From Phytophthora colocasiae (lineage: Eukaryota; Oomycota; Peronosporomycetes; Peronosporales; Peronosporaceae), in NCBI GenBank assembly GCA_018806915.1, contig JAGKQI010000100.1:124001-188000 (forward strand): DNA of 64,000 bases, read 5' to 3'. Made by a program: the position numbers and the translations under genes. Every line of letters starts with the position of its first letter. Within the stretch, counting starts at the first letter, position 1. Below are positions 1 to 10,804 of the stretch, piece by piece. The notes below the pieces were generated by a model. The model made no database searches. It was not told the origin of the DNA and saw nothing but the letters and a program-made list of their open reading frames with translations.

Positions 1-668
1 GCTTCGTGTTGGCAGATTTCGGTAATGGCACGATATCTCTGGCCAAGCTGAAGGCCACTAGCACTTGTGACGGGGTGGCACCGACCTCATTGGCGATTTC
101 ATTTAGCGTCGAATCCTTCATCTTGTAGCCTTTCACCAAAGGTGAATAGGCCTGGACAGTGATGTCGTGGTCTTAGCAGTACTTGACCGTTTCCGGACGT
201 GTGAGCCACGGATGCACCTCGATCTGATTCACTGCAGGTTTCACCTTGGCAGTCTTCATCAGCTTGTCAATGTGTGCACCACTGAAGTTCGACACTCCGA
301 TCCTGGAGCTCCTCCACTGCTCGCCACGTATCTGCTCGAGTAGCAGAATCTCCTGGTGCGTGGAGCAGGAAGAGGTCGATATACCCCAATCCGATCTTCT
401 GGTTGCTCTTCTTGATACTTTTCAGAGCTTTCGTGTACCCCCAATCTGTAAGGAACAATTTACTGGTTACGAAGATCTCTTCACGGGGAATCCCGGAGTC
501 TCGGACGGCTCGACCGACTTCCGCTTCGTTGTGATACAACCGCGCCGTGTCGGTAACCTCCTATAGCACGATGTTGTACGAGTTGGATACGTCGTTCTCA
601 AGGCCGAACCCGATGATGGGGATACGCGCGCCACTTGGCAGCACTTTGATCGGGACGTGCACGCTCAT
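1..668 (-). pseudogene. aldo-keto reductase pseudogene (partial at window edge)
   Basis: Reading leftwards from an ATG at 668 the translation is aldo-keto reductase-like: N-terminal beta-strand and GFG turn (IPIIGFG), then YHNEAEVGRAVRDSGIPREE, FVTSKL, DLFLLHAP, GVSNFSGAHIDKLM, VNQIEVHPWL and the C-terminal LPKSANTK region, cut by the window edge. This family reduces aldehydes and ketones with NADPH in the cytosol. It is broken three ways: TAG at 561-563, a small deletion plus frame change near 320 that removes residues before the GVSNF strand, and TAA at 173-175. The catalytic Tyr segment lies near the first break. The lesions are scattered and of different kinds, so real decay is more likely than one assembly error. 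Confidence 0.85.
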
Positions 669-752
669 TCGTGTTTAGAATTTATAACAGTGAAGATTCC
701 TCTACAGCACGATACGTTCATCCATAAGTTTTTATTAATACTTCGGGCTTGG

Positions 753-3700
753 TCATTCTGTGGCGAGTAGAGATACCATGCGGTCCCAGAACGTGCCATT
801 GTTGGACTGTGACGACTGGTCTGAGGTTCCGGAGAAAGTGTGGTTCTTCTGGTTATTGGCTTCTTCCTCTGGGCTGCCATCACGCCATTTCGCAGCAGTA
901 GCAGCGACAGTTGATGTAGTGGAACCTTGGGCCTTCGCCTTTTTCCCACGGTCTGCAAATGGCGAATCCGTGCTTGAATAACCGAAGCGAGAGCGTTGGT
1001 AGTCACCGTAAGGGTTCACTCCATTGCTCACCAGTGCCGCGTAGTTACGTTTCTCGGCCTCTGTCAGCACCTCCACCTGATGACGCCACACTGCCACTTG
1101 TTGCATGAGACTTTCGACCTCTTCCGAATGTTCTTCTGCCAGTTTTGCAGATATTCTTCATGCTTGCGTTGGCTTTCATTGGCCGCAGCTTCTAGCATTT
1201 TCTGTCCACGACGTTCAGCCAACCTGTTGGCATTCTCAATCGAGCGGTTCGATTCCTTCACCAACTGCTCTTCGTGCTCTCCAAGACGAGCTTTAGCGCT
1301 CTCCTGTGCCTTCTCCAGCATGGCTTGATAATCTGCCTTGTTTGTAGCCAGCTTCATCTCAGCTTCCTGAGCTCGGAGTCTCGACTTCTCTAACTCTTGG
1401 CGCTGTATATCCACTTCTTCCTTTAACCTAACGATCTCAAGATCGCTCTGCTCAACCTTGGCTTGTAAAATACGCTCCCGCTGAGCAGCTCGCTCTTGCG
1501 CAAGCCGCAATTCACGGTGGGCGCCTTGAAGAACTCCTATTTCATCACGGATCGAAGCGTTTTCCATTAGAGCGAGCTGCAAACGGTTGCTCAGGTCCGT
1601 CTGGGCGTCTGCCACACACTCTAGACTGCTCACAATCACCCGAGCGCCAAGAGCGTGGGGCAGAGCAAACTCGACTTGTTACCATGCTGTTCCGCGAGTT
1701 CTGTCTCCAAAAAGGGGCTAAAATCTTGATACCAACGGAAGCACAAGCTTGTGGGTCTCGAAGCTGAACGCAGTCGCTTGATCACAGTAGCAAATGGAGC
1801 GCCGAATGTGCTCTCGTTGTTGATAGAAACCAGAATGAATCCTTTGCACAAACGCTTCTCACTGCCGCGGTGTTCCGATCTGGAAGAGAAAAACACCGGC
1901 GATACTTCCAGCATTGCTGCCTCCACATCGCAAATTTTGCAGGCACCGAATGAGAACCCCATCGGACCCGTTGCAGTACTCCAAACACCTTGTGCTTTGC
2001 GGGACATCAATGCCTTGATCTCTTCCGGACGCTGATCATCATCACTCTCGTCACTGTCACTCAGATCGTGTTCGGGGAGGAATGATTTCGCTTTCCTTTC
2101 AGCACGAGACTTTTGACGTAATTCGTGGAGCAACGACGGCGGCAAGTACGAGAAGAATCCACGAGAAATGAGGTCGCGGGATCCTCCACAAACATCGTCC
2201 CATGCAAACAAGGCAGCTCCACCGTTCAAAAGTACGTGATGCGTAGATCCCACCGCTATATCAGCAGTCTCGCCCCTCTGCTTGCCGGTAGAGCTTACGA
2301 TACCGGAGCTTGCATTCGTACTTGGGGGTTTACTCACCTCAGAGCCACTTCCAGTACCGAATAAATCACCAAAAACTGATCCAAACAGCCCAGCGGTTGA
2401 CCGCGGGGCATCCACACTAGCTGCGGTAACTGGGATTCATTGGGGGTCTTCCATCAGCTGGACTTGTCGAATTCCCGCTACTACTTCCTCCGCTGACATT
2501 GGATACCACTCGTTGTCTTCCACTCACTGACTCGCCATCGGGAACACCATCAACACTGCTACGTGAGCCCGCTGAGTTGCTTCTTTGGCGGTTTAGATGT
2601 GGGTTGTACACAAATCTCAGTCGTAATGGCAAACCCACACTGCGTAGCTGCACTAGAATTTGATCGAATGGGGAATCGCTAATATCGATTCCGTTCACTC
2701 GCACCAATTTCGCCCCAACTGGAACATCCACAAGCGCTGGATCCAGTTCTTGTTGGTCACGAAGGAAACCTGCAACTGTTGCTCCCAAATATTGGCCTTC
2801 CTGCTCGTGACTTGGCGTTAGTCGCAAACCCAAACCTGCTCTGGTGGTCATTGAGTTTCTCAATTTGGACGGATACGCCACCGGTGCCACTTGTGTAAGT
2901 TGCACGTTCAGTTCCTCCAAAGCCAACGCAAAGCTCGGCATGCCTCGAAACACGTGAGGAAATGGACAATTCGCTCCAGCGAACAGAAAGCAGCTCAGCA
3001 TCACCACAGGTAACGCCTCCGCCTTGTCAGTTCTGAGCACATACAGCGCTGGATCTCCCTGCTGCTCAATTGTTTTGAGACTGATACTACTCCTTCTTCT
3101 GGTGGAAGCAGTTGCCGTGCTCATCTTTGACGGTGCACGTAATCGACCAGTGCTCATACTGGTCATCGGCACATCAGGACGAATAGCAGTAGCGTTGCTA
3201 CTGCTACTGCTACGACTCTTGTGCTGCTTCCTGGCAGCTTTAAGCTTGGCTTGTTCTTCCAATTGTGCCAATCTTTTCTGCTGAAGTGCATGAAGCTTCT
3301 CCTGCTCTTGTTTCTCCTGTTTCAGCTGCAATGTCTGGCAATAACTTTGTGTATTCTCTGCTACCCCTTCCAGCCAGTGATGAAGTTCCACCAGTCGGTC
3401 TTTGCAGTGTTGAGCATGGAAAATCTTGAGATACGCTTGGGAAAGTCTTGGAACTCGGACGGATCGACTGGACAGGAGCTCGGAAGAGTGAGCGATATAC
3501 TTCTGGAAATGTCTATAACGTCGATAAATCTTCCAACTGTAGCGTCGACAGCTAGACGTGTCTTCCATTGAGCACTCGAACACATAACTGTTAAATAGCA
3601 AGAGTTAAATATAGCATAGCGTTATTATGACGAGCGTATCCACTTATGACGTACATGTCGATGCTGTCTGGAGTGCGATAGTAGCCCAACGGTTTGATAG

Positions 3701-3836
3701 TCACAGGCTGCGTAGCCAGCAATGCCGTCAATTGCTGCCATGTCTCGAGCTGTGTGAAGGCGCGGTTGGGCTCGCTCAGGAAAGGCCGAGGAAGCCCCAA
3801 CGCCTTGGAAATTCTCTCCACTGCTGCCTCCTCCAT
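753..3836 (-). CDS. PX domain, two PDZ-like domains and coiled-coil protein (frame-disrupted in three places)
   Basis: The start is the ATG at 3836. A 67-bp intron at 3654-3588 (GTACGT...AACAG) joins the first strand of a PX domain to YVFECSMED and the basic patch RRYSWKIYRRYRHF, the phosphoinositide-binding part. A low-complexity Gln/Lys/Ser stretch follows, then a PDZ-like fold (AGLGLRL...GAKLVRVNGIDI...LRLRF, about 2620-2860), a second PDZ-like unit (GPMGFSF...GFILVSINNES, about 1740-1990) and a long coiled coil (about 1060-1640) running into a charged tail that ends at 753. A membrane-adaptor role is inferred. The frame changes by one base near 2431, 1672 and 1150; each time the protein continues sensibly in the new frame, and no GT-AG intron restores it. 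This could be a recent pseudogene or assembly indels. The family was not identified beyond its domains. Confidence 0.7.
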
Positions 3837-4640
3837 TGGCAAGTTCTGAAGTGGGTGAGAAGCCAGAGAAATCGATGCCTGTTATTGCTTCACGTGACGC
3901 TCCACTCTCTACTGCCACCTTCTCACAACGTTCTGATTTCGTAGTGATGGCAGTTTTTTCCTGGCTGCATAAAAAAATGCTGGATAAGTCGAACTTCGGC
4001 TTGAAAAGCATGTCTTCTTATGTAATCTGTATTATGAATAGTCAACCCGAACTTCTCGTCAACTGTTGTGTCTAATGTAGCCACCCAAATAAAAGGATTA
4101 CACTTGATATTTGTATTGGATATTTTGCGCGTCAGCATCGCAGTTCGAATGTGTCATGTAGCGAAAAGCTCTCTTCCATTTGCCCATCGATTCCGAAGCC
4201 TTGGAAGCTCGGACCGTTATTCACTTGGATACTCGTACTCCACTCAATCCTGCCACTAGTCTGCAAGAAAAGATGTCGGACAAGTTGCTATATGGCTTCC
4301 GGGATGACCCAGCCATCAAACGCGTAGTAGTATTTAACATATATGCCTGCTGTGTCCGTGATGCTCTGTATTTCCTGCTCTCTGCGATAGTTCTCCTCTG
4401 TTCAGCACCGTCGACACGTTTTGCTCTCCGCATTGTGCCGTCAACCAACAAAATTAAAATATAGGTTGTCTGCTGCTTCCACTCACTTGCCTCCTAACTT
4501 CGCCACCTGCTCGTTGCTTCTTCGTCAATGGGTCGCAGTTCTGCCAAGTAGAGCCCGTCTGCAAGTCGTCGGTCGTCCTATGCCCTAATGCCGCCACTGG
4601 CTCACTGCCATCGACTTCGCTGCTGCACCGAACTCACGGT
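3837..4640. other. intergenic, nothing recognised
   Basis: About 800 bases between the PX/PDZ gene and the 3' end of the bZIP-PAS gene. Short open frames on both strands show no domain, codon pattern or splice context that would support a gene. No terminal repeats or RNA genes were seen. It should hold the promoter of the leftward PX/PDZ gene. Confidence 0.5.
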
Positions 4641-5968
4641 TTAGATGTCGCGGTCCACGCGAGTCGAGCACACCACACCCTTCTCCGCCAGGCGAGCCGT
4701 CGTCTCCGCGTTGAAATACTCGCCGTCCGTTGATTTTATTCGGAATTTAACTGTAGGAAACACACAAGAGTATCCGTTATCGGCAAAGGATACCATCAAG
4801 TGGCAGAGAGGAACGTACATCTATGGGTCTCGCCCAGGGTGTTGAGCTTCGTGAACACCGCACGAACTTCCTGCACATTGTCCTGCTCGTCACCGAAAAG
4901 AACACAATCGAGAAAAGTTAGCGACTTTTGCTACGGACACGCTACAACCAAACGATGCAAAAGTGACTTACCGGGTGCACCATATCCAAGAAGCTCGTCT
5001 GGCCAGGCACGATCTGGTGGTTCTGGTAGCCGAGCACGCGGGTGTATGCGGCGCTCGAGAATAGGAAAACAGCTGAGGCTTCGGCTGCCACCAGCGCGAT
5101 GCAATCCATGCACTGCTCGCAGATCTGCTGGTACACCTGCAACTGTCCGACCTCGTGCTTGAGCGACTCGACGAACTCTTTCTTGCGCAGACGCGACTTG
5201 CGCGAGTGGTCACGGTTGCGTTCGCGGGACTTTTCTTCCTTGATCAGCGCCTGCTTCTCGTCCTCGCTCAAGTTCTCGAAGTTGTGTGACGGGTTGTTCT
5301 TGATCATGGCCGAGATGATTTCAGGAGGAAGCGTCTGCGACCCGACCATATCGGGGGGTAACATACCCGGCCGCACCTGAGGGCCCTTGTGGAAGGGCAG
5401 TGGCGGGTTTTGCCCCGGGAAGCCTGACGCCGGGTCGTACAGTCGAGAGCCGCCATCCTGGAACGCCAGCTCTGTATTGGGGTTGTACATCGGGGCTGGG
5501 GGCCATGGGTGCACCCATGAAGCCGTTCATGCCCCCTCCGATGCCTGCCGGCAGCGTCATGGATGTGACATTGTTGCCATCCTCCATCCCATCGTTGCGG
5601 TCGCGGTTGATGAGGTTCTCGAAGTAAGCAGCATTGGCTTGGATCTTGCTCATGTCATTGTTGGGTCCTGGCACTCCAAACGCATTGGCGTTCGGGTCGT
5701 CATTCTCCACCTTGATACCCATCAGCCGCGCATACTCTTCCATGGCGTCTGCTTGCTGCGGTTGGTCCATGGGGTTCAGACCAGGCACGTAGACGCCTGG
5801 AAACACATTTTGAGGATCCGCATTCATTCCCGGGATTCCTGGATGCTGCGGTGGCAAATGGCGTTGGCCCTGCTGCGGGTGGCCGTACTGTGCGGCCAGG
5901 TTGGCATTGAGCATCGAGTCATCGTGCATCATGTCCACGTCGGAGTCATTAGGCGGCGTAAAGTCCAT
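4641..5968 (-). CDS. bZIP transcription factor with C-terminal PAS domain (aureochrome-like layout, no LOV cysteine motif)
   Basis: Starts at ATG 5968 (MDFTPPNDSDVDMM). A Pro/Asn/Gln/Met-rich, probably activating region precedes the bZIP basic region RERNRDHSRKSRLRKK and a short zipper, then a PAS domain. Intron 1 is 4971-4883 (GTAAGT...AGCAG) and intron 2 is 4818-4751 (GTACGT...CTACAG). Splicing joins FLDMVHP to DNVQEVRAVFTKLNTLGETHR and then FKFRIKSTDGEYF, ending VCSTRVDRDI at TAA 4641-4643. The basic region keeps the N and R of NxxAxxCR but has His for the first Ala, as I recall for stramenopile aureochromes. The flavin-binding GxNCRFLQ motif of LOV domains is absent, so light sensing is unlikely. 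One frame change sits in a C-rich run near 5490-5500 with no plausible intron; probably an indel. Confidence 0.85.
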
Positions 5969-6986
5969 TGCTGTAGGGGATGTGAGTGTGGGTTGGTCAG
6001 TAGGTAGGTGGTCCCTCCCTCCCCTTGGTCTGCAATGAATTGGATAGCAACTCGACGAGGCGGGAACGCGTGCACGCACAACGATTGCGGGGGATGTCTC
6101 TGGTATGGGAGTGACACCTGGTGCTGAAATGAAGTAACGTTAAGGAGCACTGTGAGCGACAAATTACGGAAAGTTGAGTGGCATACTGGTTTCAGTATGT
6201 TACGATCAGAGGGGTGTTGTTCACGGTACGTCCAGATGGCTGCATCTTAGATCCGGATCGTAAGAAGTAGCCTTTTGAAGTAACCCGAAAAAGCCGCAGC
6301 TTCGATAGCCGCGAATGAGACTGGCATCATACAAGCATCAGAGCTGCTATGAGCAACTTGATGCAAGACGACTGGACCAATATTTAAACGGCCTTTCCCT
6401 GACTATGCTGCAAGCTTTCGGGGAAAGGCGACGGCTACCGAAATGCGAGAAGCCTCGTCACACTTTGCTAGATCTACCTTGGATAGTGTATTATGAATTA
6501 GTGTAATTTCGGAGCTCGAGACAGCCTCATCAAGTCGTAGCGTAGGCAAAGTCGTACCGGCGTTGAGGTCGGTTCGAGAACTGCGGGGCCGGTTGCACTC
6601 TGAACGTCGAGCACAATTGCTGAATCTCCTTACTTCACGGAAAAGTTTTCAGCTCGTAGACTCAGAATAAGACGCATCGTTTCCGCTGGCATTTGGCGCA
6701 GCACTTTGGTGCCTGTGAAGCATCGCGTATCGGTTGATCTGCTTCAGTGCTCGTCTTTATGGCTTGAAGCTCCACAACTACAACAAAGCAGCAGCTGTGC
6801 TGCGCTCTCTCCTCTCAACCGCAACTACATGAACATGTACACACTGTGTACTACACAGCGGGTAAGTTGATGAGCTGACGAATTGGCGTGACATCAACTT
6901 GATCGAAGCACTGCTACATAGTAGCAGAGCTACTGAAAACTGTCCAACAGCGGAATGGCAAATCCCCTTTGTGCATCCAGACAAAC
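5969..6986. other. intergenic, nothing recognised
   Basis: About one kilobase upstream of the leftward bZIP-PAS gene. No convincing coding frame, RNA gene or repeat was found. It should contain the promoter and 5' UTR of the bZIP-PAS gene. Confidence 0.5.
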
Positions 6987-6988
6987 TA

Positions 6989-7573
6989 ACGGAAATTCCC
7001 GATTAATACCCCGGGCACTATTTAATAGTACCCTCCCAAAATCCAAAAGGTTACTCTGTATTGCCGAAAGGTTACTCTGAATTGCCGAAAGGTTATTCTC
7101 AGGGTTCTCGTGATCTTCGTCAGCGGCTTCCCAGCTTGTACGGAATCGCTCACCGTAGACGTCGTGCTTCGCAATATGCCAGTCCAGGTAGCTGGTAGCT
7201 GTCTGTAAAGCCAGCAGCAGCGACGGAGTTGATGACAGTAGTATCTTGCCATACATTTCTTACCCACTCACAAACTACAGCTACCGACGGCATACGCGGG
7301 TTGCCGAAGCGAGTGTGCTCGACCTTGTCGCTCTCTTTCCACGCAATGATCTCTATGTAGAGTAGGTTCTTGAACGTCTTGTAGATGCCAATGTCATGGG
7401 AATTCTTGATGGCATTTTGCTGAATGAGCGTTGCTGGTATAGGACAGACGCACACCTGTAGACAGTGCTAGTGAATGGCTGGCGCTGCAACAAAATAGCT
7501 GTGTTAAAGGTTACTATCAGGTTACCCTCGGAGGGCACTATTCGGGTAGAGGGTATTAATCGGGAATTTCCGT
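6989..7573. mobile_element. pogo/Tc1-type deletion derivative with 23-bp TIRs and TA target duplication
   Basis: The ends are perfect inverted repeats: ACGGAAATTCCCGATTAATA plus CCC at 6989-7011 and its reverse complement at 7551-7573. Both sides are flanked by TA (6987-6988 and 7574-7575), the Tc1/mariner/pogo target signature. The 585-bp body holds a remnant of a DDE transposase on the minus strand and a short direct repeat (about 7048-7110, ACTCTGAATTGCCGAAAGGTT-like). Subterminal GGGCACTATT occurs near both ends. The size and broken coding make it a non-autonomous derivative. Confidence 0.85.
7150..7455 (-). pseudogene. pogo/CENP-B-type DDE transposase C-terminal remnant
   Basis: The minus-strand translation contains DIGIYKTFKNLL, a charged linker and VCEWVRNVWQDTTVINSVAAAGF. 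This is the pattern of the end of the pogo/Tigger/jerky DDE domain, in which a PLDVGVYKPFK-like motif precedes a helix WVxxAWxxIPxxxIxxSFKKCGI. The upstream catalytic part is missing. It lies inside the TIR-bounded element 6989-7573 and explains the element's family. It cannot encode an active enzyme. Confidence 0.65.
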
Positions 7574-7619
7574 TACTTTCGCTGTCCCTGGTCAAGGCTT
7601 CAGTGCAAACTAAACTTGC

Positions 7620-8453
7620 TTAAAAAATGGTTAAAAACAATCGGTTGCAAGTGCATACTTCGGATGCCAGCAATAAAATCTGTACTATCCATGATATCCT
7701 GTTCTTGCACTTTGACTCACTTCCGACTAGACCAGCGACTCGGCTTTCAGTGTTGCAGCACGCAAGCAGTTCAACAACACCAACCGTTGATTTGGGGCGG
7801 GTGTAGTCATCCGGGATCTTCTCGTTTAAGATGAACGAGTGTGCGTGATCGACCGAGATCGTGTCACCGCTGCCCAGAGCCATCAATAGCACCGATGCCT
7901 CCAAGAACGCCAAGGTCTGGGCTTTCACTCCGTACGTGCAATCCGGGTTTTCAGCATTGCACGTTTTGCCGCGGTCCTTGCGTGTCTTGGCCACAATCTT
8001 GTTAGTCAGGAGTCCGTCGCTTCCTGCACGGTTGAAGAGATCTTCAGCAAGCGTCTCGTTGGCCAGCATCGGGTCGTGGCCGTAATATGCGTCAGTGTGG
8101 GCAAGTGACGCGTCGTGCTCGATGTTGTTGTGAATGCCGAGATAGTCCAAGTTGATAGTGTCAGGCACCTGGGAGACGAGGATCGCTGCAACACCAGATC
8201 CGAGGTTGTACACGTTCTCAAGAGCAGTGGAAAGCATGTCATGCGTGATGTTCTGGCCGTTACGAGGAAGATATCCGTGGTTGGCCAGCGTGTTTAGTGC
8301 AGGACACGGCGAACGACGATACGCAGCAGCGGTGCCATAAATCCCGGAGGATTCATCGCTGGTTGGGCGGTAGTAGTCACCTTCTTGAAGAGCGAACACG
8401 GATGTGGTGGCTATAATGGCAGCAACAGCGACTGACTGGATCGAAGACACCAT
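7620..8453 (-). CDS. secreted heme-thiolate peroxidase, chloroperoxidase/peroxygenase family, copy 1
   Basis: A 277-residue protein starting at ATG 8453 with a signal peptide (MVSSIQSVAVAAIIATTSVFA). It has the two signatures of the chloroperoxidase superfamily: SPCPALNTLANHGYLPRNG, whose Cys50 would be the proximal heme thiolate ligand, and EHD at 112-114, whose Glu is the acid-base residue in the fungal enzyme. The family oxidises or halogenates organic substrates with hydrogen peroxide outside the cell. Compared with copies 2 and 3 the last 50 or so residues diverge after KIPDDYTRP and run longer, suggesting an altered 3' end. A complete hAT element sits between 8483 and 10796, so only 29 bases of original DNA lie between the ATG and the element. 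Native transcription is therefore doubtful. Confidence 0.85.
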   Translation of the reverse strand: MVSSIQSVAVAAIIATTSVFALQEGDYYRPTSDESSGIYGTAAAYRRSPCPALNTLANHGYLPRNGQNITHDMLSTALENVYNLGSGVAAILVSQVPDTINLDYLGIHNNIEHDASLAHTDAYYGHDPMLANETLAEDLFNRAGSDGLLTNKIVAKTRKDRGKTCNAENPDCTYGVKAQTLAFLEASVLLMALGSGDTISVDHAHSFILNEKIPDDYTRPKSTVGVVELLACCNTESRVAGLVGSESKCKNRISWIVQILLLASEVCTCNRLFLTIF

Positions 8454-8482
8454 TCTTCAGCAGAATACTTGTGGATTGGAAG

Positions 8483-10796
8483 CAGGGGTTCCGAATATTG
8501 TACTGATACTCATTTTCTCCATTGGACTCCAGCCCGTAACGCATTGCAGGAAGAAACTCAAAGAAATCAATAATTGAGAACTATCAAAACGTCGCAGTAA
8601 ATAATTGATATCACCGCGAAGAACCGTGAGAAACATGCACTGCTCACAGTCCCTTGATGTCAGTTCATGTGCTGCTGTACTGTTTTCTAAATGCATCTGT
8701 CAACGACTTCCACACCCCAGTAGGAGGCGTTGACTTTCAGGAAAAGCAGCATCTCAACCGCTATAGGCGATAGTGCCTGGCGCTCGTGGCCGATCATAGC
8801 CCTGGCAACGCTAAACAAGCGTTCAACTTTGTTTGACGTGGGAGGGATTGCACTGACGAGTGGATAGCTGACTTCCGAAGCCTTCACCTTGCGCTTTTTG
8901 AGAATGCGCTCTGCAAAACTCTCCAACTGCAACATTTGCACTTCAGCGCTTGAGCCAGTCTCCTCCACGCGCTCAAACGGCTGCATAGCTGCCTTTTCGG
9001 CTCGGGACAGTCTTTCCGATTCACCTGCTAGCACCTTACAGCATCCAGACTCAAATGATGGCGAGTGAATAATATTTGCCGACGTTCCTACAAAAAAATA
9101 ATTGTTGGTTAGTGAAATTCAAACTTCCTTTAGAAAAATGCAAACTTACCAAGATACGTCTTAAGTATCGGCTTCACAGCAATCAGACCATCAAGTAGAT
9201 CTCGAGCCCCGAGAAGATCGACGTCATCCTTCTGCAACGCCAAGGACACCGATTCACAGTCCGATAGCTCATCCAGAAGTACCTTCAGGCGCTTGTGCGT
9301 TGCTGGCGAGGGCAAAAACTCAGCGATGTCTTCGTTGTCCATGGAAAGAAAACCACGTAGCTCGAAGTAGCGGCGCAGCATGGCGTGGGTAGAACCCCAC
9401 CGTGTTTCTTGGCGCAGCACAGGCCGTAAAGGAGTCAATAATCTAATATAGAGGAGCAATTAATTATTATTAGCACAAAATACAATTGGAAAGAGGGCAA
9501 AAACTTACCTCAGCTTTGATCCCTCTTTTAGGGTCCTTAGCTTTTTCATCAATCGCTGGATTATGTCTAGATCGTCCTCGTAAGGTGCCAGGAGCTCCTT
9601 CATTGCCAGGTTCAGCCGGTGACTTGCACAGCCAACAAGCGGGACATCCATGAGGTTGGCCAACCGCTTGTTGACTGAGCAGTTGTCGCCGACTAGAAAC
9701 TCGGCATTGCGACAGCTGTTTTCCGAAAAACGGGAGGAAAATTGAGAGCTTCCATCAACGTCTCTGCTCCATGGTCATCACCAGGTCCTCGCACCACTGG
9801 TGCCATCGACACAAGAGGGTACCGCGCGGTGCCTTCGCTCACGTACACCGCAAACACAGCAAGGTAGAACTCACTGCCGTTACTCCAGCCGTCCAGCATC
9901 AGGCCAAAATCATTTGGCATTTCAGTACCGATGATAGTTTCCACCTCCCGCGTCACTGCCTCCATGTTGCTTCGCAACGTGTCCACTGACACTGGCGCCA
10001 AGTTAGTGTATCTGTACACAAAATACAAGATCCATAAATTAATCTTCAAGTACTGGTACCGATTTAAATTCTTGTCCTTACCGGCGCGAGAGCGGGTTTT
10101 CAACAAAGGCCAGTGGGAGATTTGCTTTTACCACCCACTCCATCCACCCAAACCGGTTTGACGCCTTCTGTCGAACCCAGGGGATGAAAGACCCAGTAGA
10201 AGTAGCGGAAGCGCTCTCCATTTCACGCTCGTACGTCGGATGTTCGACGCGAACATGACCTACTAGGTTAGTGTAGCCAGTTCCTTGAGTTTGTTTACGG
10301 GATTTCCCGCACGCCTTGCACTCAAAGTATCCCGTAGGGTCGTTATTGTCGTCAACTATGCGTGTAAAAAAGAACTGAGCCACTTGCTTCGGCGTAAAGA
10401 TCCCCTGTTTCCCCTGAGGAAGCATAAGAGTGGTTTCGCGCACCATTTCTGCTGGTTAAACGCTGGGTTGGCGGTTGGGAGAAGTTTTCGATAAAAGAAA
10501 AGTGATCCTTTATGATGAACTGGTACCATTGAGGCAACTACTGGACACTATTGCTTAATAACTTTTACAGGTTTAAGTAAATGGCGTTTTAGCATGATAT
10601 ACTTGAACTCAAATGAGTAGGTGTGGTTGTACATTAAATATAATGGATGGAAGGTTTTGAATATTAAAATAAATAATTCATTCTAGTCGTGACATCTCCG
10701 TAAATAATTTATTCTTGTCCCAGGAACCGTGAAATAAATAATTTCACCGAAAATACGGAATATATTTCCACTTCCGAGTATTTTTCGGAACCCCTG
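8483..10796 (-). mobile_element. complete hAT DNA transposon with 13-bp TIRs and perfect 8-bp TSD
   Basis: The terminal inverted repeat CAGGGGTTCCGAA is at 8483-8495 and its reverse complement at 10784-10796. The 8-bp target duplication ATTGGAAG is at 8475-8482 and 10797-10804 without mismatch. Eight-bp duplications and CAGGG-type ends are hAT hallmarks. The 2314-bp element encodes one four-exon transposase on the minus strand. A perfect duplication points to a young insertion. Confidence 0.95.
8687..10446 (-). pseudogene. hAT transposase with BED zinc finger (one frame break)
   Basis: Exon 1 starts at ATG 10446 and encodes a BED finger (FECKACG...HVRVEHP). Intron 10081-10012 is followed by GLMLDGWSNGSEF with the first catalytic Asp. 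After a frame change near 9720 come FLVGDNCSVNKRL (second Asp) and GCASHRLNLAMKE. Intron 9508-9443 leads to LLTPLRP...RQETRWGSTHAML. Intron 9149-9088 leads to the C-terminal dimerisation region TSNKVERLFSVARAMIG (catalytic Glu), with the stop at 8687. All three introns have GTAAG donors and are 62-70 bp. The single break near PPVFRKTA interrupts an otherwise complete enzyme, so the copy may be only just inactivated, or the break may be an assembly indel. Confidence 0.85.
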
Positions 10797-10804
10797 ATTG
10801 GAAG

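Noticed and set aside
3625..4011. Minus-strand frame MLFKPKFDLSSIFLCSQ... upstream of the PX domain
   Set aside because: It lies in another frame from the PX exon 3591-3836, which splices correctly into the PX domain. No splice links it to the gene.
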